From: Embleya scabrispora
Lineage (GTDB): Bacteria > Actinomycetota > Actinomycetes > Streptomycetales > Streptomycetaceae
DNA: 64,000 bases
Assembly (NCBI RefSeq): GCF_002024165.1
Contig: NZ_MWQN01000001.1
Location: forward strand, 3,141,365 to 3,205,364
Direction of reading: 5' to 3'
Made by a program: the position numbers and the translations under genes. Below the pieces are notes generated by a model. That model was not told where the DNA came from. It did not search any database and was given only the letters and a program-made list of their open reading frames with translations. Position 1 is the first letter of the stretch. Each line of letters opens with the position of its first letter. Below, one piece after another: positions 57,025-64,000 of this stretch.

Positions 57025-57375
57025 TCAGTGGAATTCGTGGATTAGGTGGATTTGGCCGACTATGTGTTTGTTGAATTCTTCGAGGTCTTCGGCTGGGACC
57101 CAGAGTTCGAGGATGGTTTTGCCGCCTGCTTGGCGGACCGGGTAGCGGATTACGTATTCGGTTTCGATTTGGAAGCGGGTTACGTAGCCGGAGCCGGAGG
57201 CGGGGACGTTCCAGTCTCTGGCGATTTTGATTGCGTAGTCCTCGTTGAGGACCGGGTAGAAGATCGGCTGGTCGGGCAGCCGGGGCGGCCACGCGGTCCA
57301 GCCGGACGCGCGTACGAGCTCCAGCTCGGCCGGGCCGGTCGGCCGCCAGAGGGTCGTCGTGGGGATGGCGTTCAT
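57025..57375 (-). CDS. Conserved protein, ADP-ribosylation/crystallin J1-like annotation
   Basis: 116 residues, MNAIPTTTLWRPTGPAELEL, then PPRLPDQPIFYPVLNEDYAIKIARDWNVPASGSGYVTRF and IPAEDLEEFN-type WVPAEDLEEFNKHIVGQIHLIHEF. Many bacteria have this short protein, often labelled ADP-ribosylation/crystallin J1, although it is too short for that enzyme. Function unknown. ATG 57375 without a ribosome site. Confidence 0.8.
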   Translation of the reverse strand: MNAIPTTTLWRPTGPAELELVRASGWTAWPPRLPDQPIFYPVLNEDYAIKIARDWNVPASGSGYVTRFQIETEYVIRYPVRQAGGKTILELWVPAEDLEEFNKHIVGQIHLIHEFH

Positions 57376-57560
57376 GGGGTTATGGTGCGGCCGCGGGTGG
57401 GTGGGGTGGAAACGGATTTTCGCAGGTGGGGCGGGGCAGGGCGGTGTGGGGCCAGGGCGTGGTTCGGGTGGGGCGGCGGGCGAGTGACTTCCGCCTCGAT
57501 GGGGTGGGATCTGACGGGGCGTCATGGAAGTTGGCGGCGGGCGCTGCTAGCTTCCGCGGC

Positions 57561-58481
57561 ATGGATCACCGCATAGACCCCGAATTGCTCGCTGTCCTCC
57601 CGTATCTGCCGACCGTGGACATCGCCGAGCCGGCGGCGTTTCGGGCTGCGCAGCGGGCTCGGGCCGCCCAGCCTTTGCAGCGTCCGGACGGGCTTCTGGT
57701 CGAGGATCGGGTGGTGGCCGGGGGTGTGCCGGTGCGGATTTACACGCCGAAGGCTGCGGCCGAGGCCGGTGGGGTGCTTGGGGTGTTGGTGTGGTTCCAC
57801 GGTGGCGGGTTCGTGTTCGGGGACATGGACAGCACCGATGGCAGTTGTGTGGCGACCGCTCTTGAGGTGGGCTGCGTCGTGGTGAATGTGGAGTATCGGC
57901 TTGCGCCCGAGGATCCCTTTCCAGCGGGCTTCGACGATGCGTGGGCGGCGCTTCGGTGGGTGGCGGAGCATGCGGCGTCGATCGGGGCGGATGCGGGGCG
58001 GATCGCGGTCGGTGGGGTGAGCGCGGGTGGCGGGTTGGCTGCGGCGTTGGCCTTGCGGGCGCGGGACGAGGGTGGGCCCGCGCTGGTGTACCAGGTGCTG
58101 GACACGGCGGTTTTGGATGATCGGTTGGACACGCCCTCGATGCGGGAGTTCGATGCGACGCCGTTGTGGAGTCGTCCGCAGGCGGAGTTGAGTTGGCGGT
58201 ACTACTTGGCGGGGGCGGAGGCGAGTGCCTACGCGGCGCCGGCGCGGGCCGAGGATGTGGCGAACCTGGCGCCCGCGTACATCACGGCGAACGAGTTCGA
58301 TCCGTTGCGTGATGAGGCGATCGAGTATGCGGTGCGGTTGATCCGGGCAGGTGTTCCGGTCGAGTTGCATCACCGGCCGGGTACGTTCCATGGCTCCAAC
58401 GCGATCCCGTCGGCCGAGGTCTCGCGGCGGGCGCTCGAGGACATTCGGCGGGCCCTGCGGGCGGCTTTTCGGGCCGGGTGA
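57561..58481 (+). CDS. Alpha/beta hydrolase, HSL family esterase
   Basis: 306 residues. Oxyanion-hole WFHGGGFVFGD (about 78-88), nucleophile GVSAGGG (Ser about 154), Asp in EFDPLRDE (about 254) and His in TFHGS (about 279): a complete hormone-sensitive-lipase-type triad. Probably a carboxylesterase on short acyl esters. ATG 57561. Confidence 0.92.
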   Translation: MDHRIDPELLAVLPYLPTVDIAEPAAFRAAQRARAAQPLQRPDGLLVEDRVVAGGVPVRIYTPKAAAEAGGVLGVLVWFHGGGFVFGDMDSTDGSCVATALEVGCVVVNVEYRLAPEDPFPAGFDDAWAALRWVAEHAASIGADAGRIAVGGVSAGGGLAAALALRARDEGGPALVYQVLDTAVLDDRLDTPSMREFDATPLWSRPQAELSWRYYLAGAEASAYAAPARAEDVANLAPAYITANEFDPLRDEAIEYAVRLIRAGVPVELHHRPGTFHGSNAIPSAEVSRRALEDIRRALRAAFRAG

Positions 58482-58669
58482 GGGCGGGCGGGGCAGGCTA
58501 GGCGGGGGCGGGTACCGGGGCCGCCGGGTACGGGGCGGACCTCCGAACGGCGCGGCCGGGCATCGGGCATCGGGCATCCGATTCGGGTGCTGGAACCTTG
58601 GGAGGGGTCTCTGGCACCGGGGCTCAGGCGACAGGTGCCCGACGTCGCGGGCTCGAAGTGGGGGCTTGA

Positions 58670-58960
58670 AGCCGGTTGTCGGGCGTCGGGCTCGGGCGTC
58701 GGGCGCGGACGTCTGGCCCGGGCGACGGGCTCGGAGGTTGGGCTCGGGCGTCGGGCCCGGGCGACGGGCGCGGGCGTCTGGCCCGGGCGACGGGCGCGGG
58801 CGTCTGGCCCGGGCGACGGGCGCGGGCGTCTGGCCCGGGCGACGGGCTCGGGCGACGGGCTCGGACGTCGGGTTCGGACGTCTGGCCCGGGGGTTGGGCT
58901 CGGGGGTTGGGCTCGGGGGTCGGGCTCGGAGGTCCGGGCGCGGGGGGCGACGGGCTCGGG
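58670..58960. repeat. 13-bp minisatellite
   Basis: About 290 bp of degenerate 13-mers of the type GGGCGWCKGGCNC, with a clear 26-bp higher-order period (GTCTGGCCCGGGCGACGGG starts at 58776, 58802 and 58828). The unit is not a multiple of three, so not coding. The rest of 58482-59074 has no gene. Confidence 0.9.
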
Positions 58961-59074
58961 GGCGGGCTTGGGGTTCGGGGGTGAATGGGGCCTGGTCGGT
59001 GGGGCTTTGGAGGTTGTGGGGACCGTTCGTCCTACGCTGGGGGCGTTCGGGGACGGGCTTTGGAGGGTGTTGTT

Positions 59075-59365
59075 GTGATCGTTGCGTTTTCGGTGTCGCC
59101 GCTGGGTGTCGGTGAGGATGTCGGGGAGGCGGTGGCGGCTGCGGTGCGGGTGGTGCGGGCCAGTGGGCTGCCGAATCGCACCGATGCCATGTTCACCTCG
59201 ATCGAGGGTGAGTGGGACGAGGTGATGGCCGTGGTCAAGGAGGCCGTCGAGGCGGTCAAGGCGCACTCGAACCGGGTGAGTCTGGTACTCAAGGCGGACA
59301 TCCGCGAGGGGGTCGTCGACGGGCTGACGGCCAAGGTCGAGACGATCGAGCGCTATCTGGCGTAG
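59075..59365 (+). CDS. MTH1187 family thiamine-binding protein
   Basis: 96 residues from GTG 59075 with GGAGGG seven bases upstream: [50 protein letters not shown] is the DUF77/MTH1187 ferredoxin-like fold. Family members bind thiamine or related compounds. Confidence 0.9.
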   Translation: MIVAFSVSPLGVGEDVGEAVAAAVRVVRASGLPNRTDAMFTSIEGEWDEVMAVVKEAVEAVKAHSNRVSLVLKADIREGVVDGLTAKVETIERYLA

Positions 59366-60116
59366 GCAAGCGGGTCGATCCCGATCCGGCGGCAGAAGGC
59401 GAACGGCGGACGGGCTGTCCTGGAGATTTGGCGTGCGGCAGGTGGGTTCGTCTCACGCTCGCGACCGCGACCGCACGGCCGGTACCACGGGCCCGAGTTC
59501 GAGCAGGCGCTGCCGGGTGTGCTGCGTGCCGTGGTCGATACCTTCCCGGCGTACGACCCCGAGGTAATCCCACGCGGCGTCGCGCGCGGCGAGCGGCTTC
59601 GGCGGGTGTGGCGCATCCGGATCGGGGCCGCCGCGTGTGCGGTGGCCGTCACCGTGGTGGGTGCCGGGGGCGCTGGAGACCGATGCGTCGGCGGCCTCTC
59701 GGCGCACGCTGCCGGACGCCGAGATCAACCACGACGACTATCCGGGGATCGTGATGGAAGCGAATATCACACAACCGAAGGCCTCGCGCCCCGAACCGGG
59801 CTTGACCGCGGACCAGTTGGAGGAATCGCCGCCAATCCGCTCTGGACGCGCTGAGATCCGACGGGGCGGCGCGGAGTGCGTTCGGCGTAGGCGAACGGGT
59901 ATCTCCCGAGCCGGATTTCGAGCCGGTCACGCACCTCCTCGTCCGCCGCACCAGGCGCCGCCCCACCGGACACGTACCGCACCACCGTCCGCCGCGTGGC
60001 CTGTCCGAAGTGCGTGAAACCGGTTGTACGGAACGCGACTTCGACACGTCGGGCGTTTGTGCCCGTGAGACCGTCGATGCGGTTTTCCGTTGTACGGACA
60101 CGGTGCCCTTCTAGGA
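59366..60116 (+). other. Decayed coding region
   Basis: No intact gene. A plus-strand segment near 59520-59660 reads YDPEVIPRGVARGERLRRVWRIR and then a hydrophobic IGAAACAVAVTVVGAGG, continuing only after a frame change (TDASAASRRTLPDAEINHDD), which suggests a broken membrane or anti-sigma-like protein. Low confidence. Confidence 0.3.
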
Positions 60117-60123
60117 CCCACTA

Positions 60124-60155
60124 GGCCGGCCGCCCCTTCGGGGCGGCGGCCGGCC
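60124..60155. terminator. Strong GC hairpin
   Basis: 13-bp stem (60124-60136 with 60140-60155) with a 3-base bulge and a TTC(G) loop. Confidence 0.7.
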
Positions 60156-60333
60156 CTGGGTGGGAAATCGCCCGGGAAAACGTCACTCGGGTGGGTGATT
60201 GACGGCAACTGCCGCAGCACTGTGTGCTGTTCCGTGTCCGAAGCGTGAGCTTCCCAAACGTGAGTCGGCCCCCGTCGGTGCAACAACACCGATGCGAGGG
60301 CCTGACCATCAACGAGAGGCTAACCCCCCTCGC

Positions 60334-61116
60334 ATGGCTAATTCCCAGCGTACTGATGTCCCCGTCCCTGTCGAGAACCCCGCCGCCGCCGTGTTGGCCC
60401 GATTCGGCGGTCTCTCCGGATGGGCGTTCGAAGCCGCCATTCGGTACGAGGCCGCGCCTCCCGGCACTCCGATCTCGATCGAGACCATCCGCGAACTCCT
60501 CGGCGTGGGAACCCACATCGCCCGCCGTGTGCTCCAGGAACTCACCGACGCCGGCATCGCGGTGGCCAAGCGCTTAAGGGATTCGGCGACCGGGCGCCTG
60601 CTCGGTCGTCTCACGGAGTGGTCCGGGCCGCGTGCGGTTCGGGGCGCTCCCGAGGCAGGCTCACCGTCCGCGCCGACGGCCGACCCCGAGCCGGATCCCG
60701 CCGTACGCGCCCTCGAACTGCTCCGTTCGCTGGCCGACGTGGACGAACGACTGGCTTTCAAGGACCGGGAGTTGCGTACCCTCGTGCCGTTCGTCCTGGC
60801 CCGCTTCTCGGACGGCGCGACGGACGACGAGGTCTTCCGGGAGTTGACCGACGACCTACCGTCACCGAGCCGCGAGCTCAAGACCGGCTTGCTGCACTTC
60901 CGCCTGACCCGTACTCCGCCGCCACCGGCGGCACCCAAAATCCCGGCCCAGTCGCGCCGCCCGCGCCTGGTCGAGTGCGCCGACTGTGGGCGCCCCGGCC
61001 CCGACCTCGTTCCCGGCGATCTGTGCCGCCACTGTCGCACCGGCACCGCGCCCGTTCCGCTCGACGGCTTCGCCCGGGCGAAACGGCTGATGCAACTCGC
61101 CGACCTGCCGCTGTGA
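60334..61116 (+). CDS. Winged-helix protein with C-terminal zinc ribbon
   Basis: 260 residues. An N-terminal wHTH-like part (SGWAFEAAIRYEAAPPGTPISIETIRELLGVGTHIARRVLQELTDAGIAVAKRL, about 28-80), an acidic helical middle and a C-terminal zinc-ribbon candidate CADCGRP...LCRHC (about 220-245). Probably DNA-binding; no known family assigned. The start ATG 60334 lacks a good ribosome site. Confidence 0.65.
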   Translation: MANSQRTDVPVPVENPAAAVLARFGGLSGWAFEAAIRYEAAPPGTPISIETIRELLGVGTHIARRVLQELTDAGIAVAKRLRDSATGRLLGRLTEWSGPRAVRGAPEAGSPSAPTADPEPDPAVRALELLRSLADVDERLAFKDRELRTLVPFVLARFSDGATDDEVFRELTDDLPSPSRELKTGLLHFRLTRTPPPPAAPKIPAQSRRPRLVECADCGRPGPDLVPGDLCRHCRTGTAPVPLDGFARAKRLMQLADLPL

Positions 61117-61150
61117 CCGTCGCGGAAGGAGCCATCCGAGGGAGCCGAGG

Positions 61151-61179
61151 TTGTCCCGGGTATTCTGGATGGGTAGCGT
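61151..61179 (+). promoter_or_regulatory. Promoter of the Rrf2 gene, probably leaderless
   Basis: TTGTCC (61151-61156) and TAGCGT (61174-61179) are 17 bases apart; the ATG begins 7 bases after the -10 box. Confidence 0.55.
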
Positions 61180-61186
61180 CCAGCAT

Positions 61187-61666
61187 ATGCAGATGAGCGA
61201 AGGCGTGGAGTGGGCGCTGCACAGCTGCCTGAACCTGGCGTGGGCCGAATCGGGCACGGCGGTGACGGCCACGAAGCTGGCCGCCTTCTACGGCCTGCCC
61301 GCCGCGTACCTGAACAAGCAGCTCCAGGCCCTCGCCCGCGCCGGCATCGTCACCTCGACCTCCGGACCGCGCGGCGGATTCCGGCTGGCCAAGGCCCTGA
61401 AGGACATCACCCTGATGGACGTGGTCGTCGCCATCGAGGGCCCCGACGCGGCCTTCCGCTGCCAACAGATCCTGCGCAGCGGCCCCGACGCCGACCCGAC
61501 GGCCGACTACCGCACCGCGTGCGTGATCGCGCAGGCGATGTCCCGCGCCGACCTGGCCTGGCGCCGCGAACTCGCCGCGCAGACGCTCGCCGACATCAGG
61601 GCGACGGTGGAGTCCCGCTCCCCCGACACCCCGGAGCTGACCCGGAACCGGCTGGCCGCGAGGTAG
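61187..61666 (+). CDS. Rrf2 family transcriptional regulator
   Basis: 159 residues. Winged helix MSEGVEWALHSCLNLAWAE, TKLAAFYGLPAAYLNKQLQALARAGIVTSTSGPRGGFRLAK, DITLMDVVVAIEGPDAAF is the Rrf2 pattern. The three clustered cysteines that bind Fe-S in IscR/NsrR are absent, so it is probably cluster-free. ATG 61187 or 61193. It converges on the LysR gene and overlaps it by 71 bases. Confidence 0.88.
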   Translation: MQMSEGVEWALHSCLNLAWAESGTAVTATKLAAFYGLPAAYLNKQLQALARAGIVTSTSGPRGGFRLAKALKDITLMDVVVAIEGPDAAFRCQQILRSGPDADPTADYRTACVIAQAMSRADLAWRRELAAQTLADIRATVESRSPDTPELTRNRLAAR

Positions 61667-62579
61667 ATCCGCGCCGCCGGACGAGATCGCGCACGACGGC
61701 GAGGAAGTTGTCCCGCACCCGCGTACCCCGCGCCGGGTCCCACACCGCGCCGATCCGCCAGGAAACCGCGCCCGCGCCCGAAGCAACGCCCGACCCCCCG
61801 CCCTCGATCGCCGTCACCACCACCGAAGGCGACGCGATGTCCGCCGCCCCCGCCGGCACCAGCGCCACCCCCACCCCCGCCGCGACCAGCGCCAACACGG
61901 TCTGGAGGTCGGACGCCTCCTGAACCGGCTCCGGCCGGGCATCGAACTCCCGCTCGAACAGCTCGATCTGCCGCACCAGCCCCGGCCCCTTCGCCCGGGT
62001 GAGCCGCACCACCGGACGCCCCCGCAACCACGCGGCGACCCCCACCGGATCCGTCGGCGGCGGATCCGCGTCCCGGGGCGCCGCCACCGCGAGCGTGTCG
62101 GTCAGCACCACCAACCGGGCCAGGTCGTCCGGCGCCGGCAGCCGTACGAAGCCCACGTCGAGATCGCCTCCGCGAACCGCCTCGATCTGACTCGCGGAGG
62201 ACATGTCCTCCAACGAGATCTCCACCCCGGGAAAGCGCCGGCGGAAGGCCGCCACGGCCTGCGGCGCGAGATCGATCCCGGACAGCCCGAACCCGACCGC
62301 CAGACTGCCCGCCTCCCCGCGCCGGAACTGCCCGGCCCGCCGGCTCAACTGGTCGGCCCGGCGCACCAGTTCACGCGCCTCCGGCAGCAGCGTGGTGCCC
62401 AGCCGGGTCGGCTCGGCACCGTGCCGCCCCCGGGTGAACAGGGCGCCGCCGACCTCCGCCTCCAGCGCCCGGATCTGCTTGCTCAACGCGGGCTGGGTGA
62501 TCGACAACCCCCGCGCCGCAGCCCCGAACGCGCCACAGTCGGCCACCGCGACCAACGCGCGCAGCAGCCGGATGTCCAT
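61596..62579 (-). CDS. LysR family transcriptional regulator
   Basis: 327 residues. Helix-turn-helix MDIRLLRALVAVADCGAFGAAARGLSITQPALSKQIRALE (1-40) and periplasmic-binding-like effector domain (about 90-295). It is divergent from the nitrilase-family gene, 134 bases away, and likely controls it, as LysR proteins usually do. The C-terminal 24 codons overlap the convergent Rrf2 gene. Confidence 0.92.
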   Translation of the reverse strand: MDIRLLRALVAVADCGAFGAAARGLSITQPALSKQIRALEAEVGGALFTRGRHGAEPTRLGTTLLPEARELVRRADQLSRRAGQFRRGEAGSLAVGFGLSGIDLAPQAVAAFRRRFPGVEISLEDMSSASQIEAVRGGDLDVGFVRLPAPDDLARLVVLTDTLAVAAPRDADPPPTDPVGVAAWLRGRPVVRLTRAKGPGLVRQIELFEREFDARPEPVQEASDLQTVLALVAAGVGVALVPAGAADIASPSVVVTAIEGGGSGVASGAGAVSWRIGAVWDPARGTRVRDNFLAVVRDLVRRRGSTSRPAGSGSAPGCRGSGTPPSP

Positions 62580-62713
62580 GGCGGGAGTCTAGGCGGCGAT
62601 CCATTCCGTCTGGTTATCGAAGCACCCCGAGGTTTCATTGGACCGGAATGCCGAAGAACGGCTGTGATGGACGTCGGGACGACCATCAGCCACCCCACGG
62701 ACAGGAGTCGTCG

Positions 62714-63712
62714 ATGTCGACGGAGCAACTGCGCTGCGCGTCGGTACAGTTCGAGCCGCGCCCGGACGACAAGGCGTACAACCTGGCCCGCGTCGAACAC
62801 TTCACCCGGCGTGCCGCCGCCGACGGGGTGCACCTCGTCGTGGTCCCCGAGATGTCCCTCCTGGGCTACTGGCATCTGCGCCGGCATCCCGCGGAGCGGC
62901 TGCGCGAACTCGCCGAGCCGGTCACCGGCCCCTCCGTCACCCGTGTGAGTGAGCTGGCCGTCGAGCTGGGCGTGGCCAGCGGCCTGGGCTTCCTGGAGCG
63001 GGACGAGGTCGACGGGCGGTTGTTCAACTCGTACGCGGTCTGCCTCCCCGACGGCCGGGTGCACCGCCATCGCAAACTGCACGCGTTCGAGCACGAGGCC
63101 GTCTCCAGCGGCGACCGGTACACCGTCTTCGACACCCCGTGGGGTGTGCGGGTCGGCATCCTCGTCTGCTGGGACAACAACCTCGTCGAGAACGTGCGGG
63201 CCACCGCCCTGCTCGGCGCCTCGATCCTGGTGGCGCCGCACCAGACCGGCGGTACCGACTCGCGCAGTCCGCACGGGATGCGGCCGATCCCGCCGGCCGT
63301 GTGGGAGAACCGCCACCGGGACCCGGCCGCCGTCGAGGCCGCGTTTCGCGGCGACAGCGGCCGGGGGTGGTTGCTGCGCTGGCTGCCCTCGCGGGCCCAC
63401 GACAACGGCCTGGCCCTGATCTTCAGCAACGGGGTGGGGCGCGACGACGACGAGGTCCGCACCGGCAACGCGATGATCCTCGACCCGTACGGCCGCATCC
63501 TCGCCGAGACCTGGGCCGCGGCGGACACGATGGTGACCGCGGACGTCGACCTGTCCCTGATCCCGCTGTCCACCGGCCGGCGCTGGCTCAAGGGCCGCCG
63601 CCCCGACCTGTACGGCGTCCTCACCCACCACTTCGGCGACGAACGCGACCCCAGGACCGCCCGCTTCTCGCCGGACCCGGCGGCGGTGGCTCCGACGGCC
63701 CTCCCGGATTGA
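62714..63712 (+). CDS. Nitrilase-family carbon-nitrogen hydrolase
   Basis: 332 residues. The Glu-Lys-Cys triad is VVPEMSLLGY (Glu about 45), HRKLHAFEHE (Lys about 118) and ILVCWDNNLVEN (Cys about 155). The family hydrolyses nitriles or amides; here the substrate is unknown. AGGAG lies 6 bases before ATG 62714. The C-terminus extends past the usual core. Confidence 0.93.
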   Translation: MSTEQLRCASVQFEPRPDDKAYNLARVEHFTRRAAADGVHLVVVPEMSLLGYWHLRRHPAERLRELAEPVTGPSVTRVSELAVELGVASGLGFLERDEVDGRLFNSYAVCLPDGRVHRHRKLHAFEHEAVSSGDRYTVFDTPWGVRVGILVCWDNNLVENVRATALLGASILVAPHQTGGTDSRSPHGMRPIPPAVWENRHRDPAAVEAAFRGDSGRGWLLRWLPSRAHDNGLALIFSNGVGRDDDEVRTGNAMILDPYGRILAETWAAADTMVTADVDLSLIPLSTGRRWLKGRRPDLYGVLTHHFGDERDPRTARFSPDPAAVAPTALPD

Positions 63713-63725
63713 ACCCGGGGCCCGC

Positions 63726-64000
63726 TCAGCCCTCGGTCAACCCGACGAGTTTGCCGACCGCACGGCCGAGTTCCATGTCGGTGTGCGCGCGGCGGATGTC
63801 GTCGAGGCCGTAGGTGTGGATCGGCCCGAGGCTGATCCGCCCGGCGGCGATCTCGTCGAGGTGGTGCTGCAGCACGTCGGCGGGCAGATCGCCGCTCTCG
63901 CCGCCGTACGCGGTCAGCCGAACCCCCTTCGGGAGGTAGCCGATCGGATAGAAGTCGGGCACGATCCACTCGTTGGACAACATCCCGGTGAAGCACACCG
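63726..64000 (-). CDS. Zinc-type/MDR alcohol dehydrogenase, C-terminal part
   Basis: Only the C-terminal 91 residues are inside the window: VCFTGMLSNEWIVPDFYPIGYLPKGVRLTAYGG... GPIHTYGLDDIRRAHTDMELGRAVGKLVGLTEG, the cofactor-domain end of quinone oxidoreductase-like MDR enzymes. The gene continues beyond 64000. It converges on the nitrilase-family gene. Confidence 0.85.
   Translation of the reverse strand, partial: VCFTGMLSNEWIVPDFYPIGYLPKGVRLTAYGGESGDLPADVLQHHLDEIAAGRISLGPIHTYGLDDIRRAHTDMELGRAVGKLVGLTEG

Noticed and set aside
58660-58970. CRISPR array
   Set aside because: The 13-bp units are contiguous and degenerate, without unique spacers of constant length.

Overview
The window is high-GC actinobacterial DNA. 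It most resembles a member of the Streptomycetaceae: GTG starts are frequent, codons end in G or C, genes are densely packed, and the gene set matches a known Streptomyces chromosome-core neighbourhood (purA, class II fba with DUF3151, pyrE, an FemX-type enzyme, clpB, dnaK-grpE-dnaJ-hspR). XRE(DUF5753)/DUF397 pairs, YbjN, DUF2617 and SigE-family sigma factors fit the same group. The genus cannot be fixed from this sequence alone.

Layout. 1-17,988 is core metabolism and envelope: a class III aminotransferase (partial), purA, a diacylglycerol-kinase-like protein, DUF3151 and fba, an ECF sigma factor with a membrane partner, a CoA-disulfide-reductase-like flavoprotein, a DedA protein, pyrE, an SRPBCC protein, a MurJ-like flippase divergent from an FemX-like ligase, a degenerate spermidine-synthase-like membrane protein, DUF2617 and a class I aminotransferase. 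18,066-25,016 is more variable: two toxin-antitoxin-like pairs, a YbjN protein, a DRB0094-type RNA ligase, a 0.9 kb non-coding repeat cluster, an XRE/DUF397 overlapping pair, small hypotheticals and a cupin. 25,077-29,030 is a row of four paralogous membrane proteins, one with an apparent single-base frameshift in a G tract. 29,272-39,152 is the heat-shock block: dnaK-grpE-dnaJ-hspR and clpB, both preceded by HAIR operators for HspR, with a Tat-type metallophosphoesterase and a small kinase between them. 39,451-45,175 holds a membrane Fe-S reductase, a Yip1 protein, a short primase/polymerase-like protein, a phosphoribosyltransferase, dcd and tRNA-Gly(CCC).

45,139-55,957 is an integrative island at the 3' end of tRNA-Gly. 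A perfect 38-bp copy of the tRNA 3' end recurs at 53,382 and a decayed copy lies near 55,922, giving two tandem elements. The first (8.3 kb) has intact int and xis, a regulator, a kinase-like gene and, in a visibly lower-GC stretch at about 51,000-53,000, a two-gene set that includes a putative ApeA/HEPN-type anti-phage protein. The second (2.6 kb) is a wreck with frameshifted int and xis, yet it keeps a 129-bp non-coding block identical to the first. Paired GTGCCAGA sites, 11 bp apart, sit inside each end and look like integrase arm sites.

56,084-64,000 returns to chromosomal genes: YceI, a small conserved protein, an HSL-type hydrolase, a 13-bp minisatellite, an MTH1187-type protein, a decayed stretch, a winged-helix/zinc-ribbon protein, an Rrf2 regulator, a LysR regulator divergent from a nitrilase-family hydrolase, and the end of an MDR dehydrogenase.
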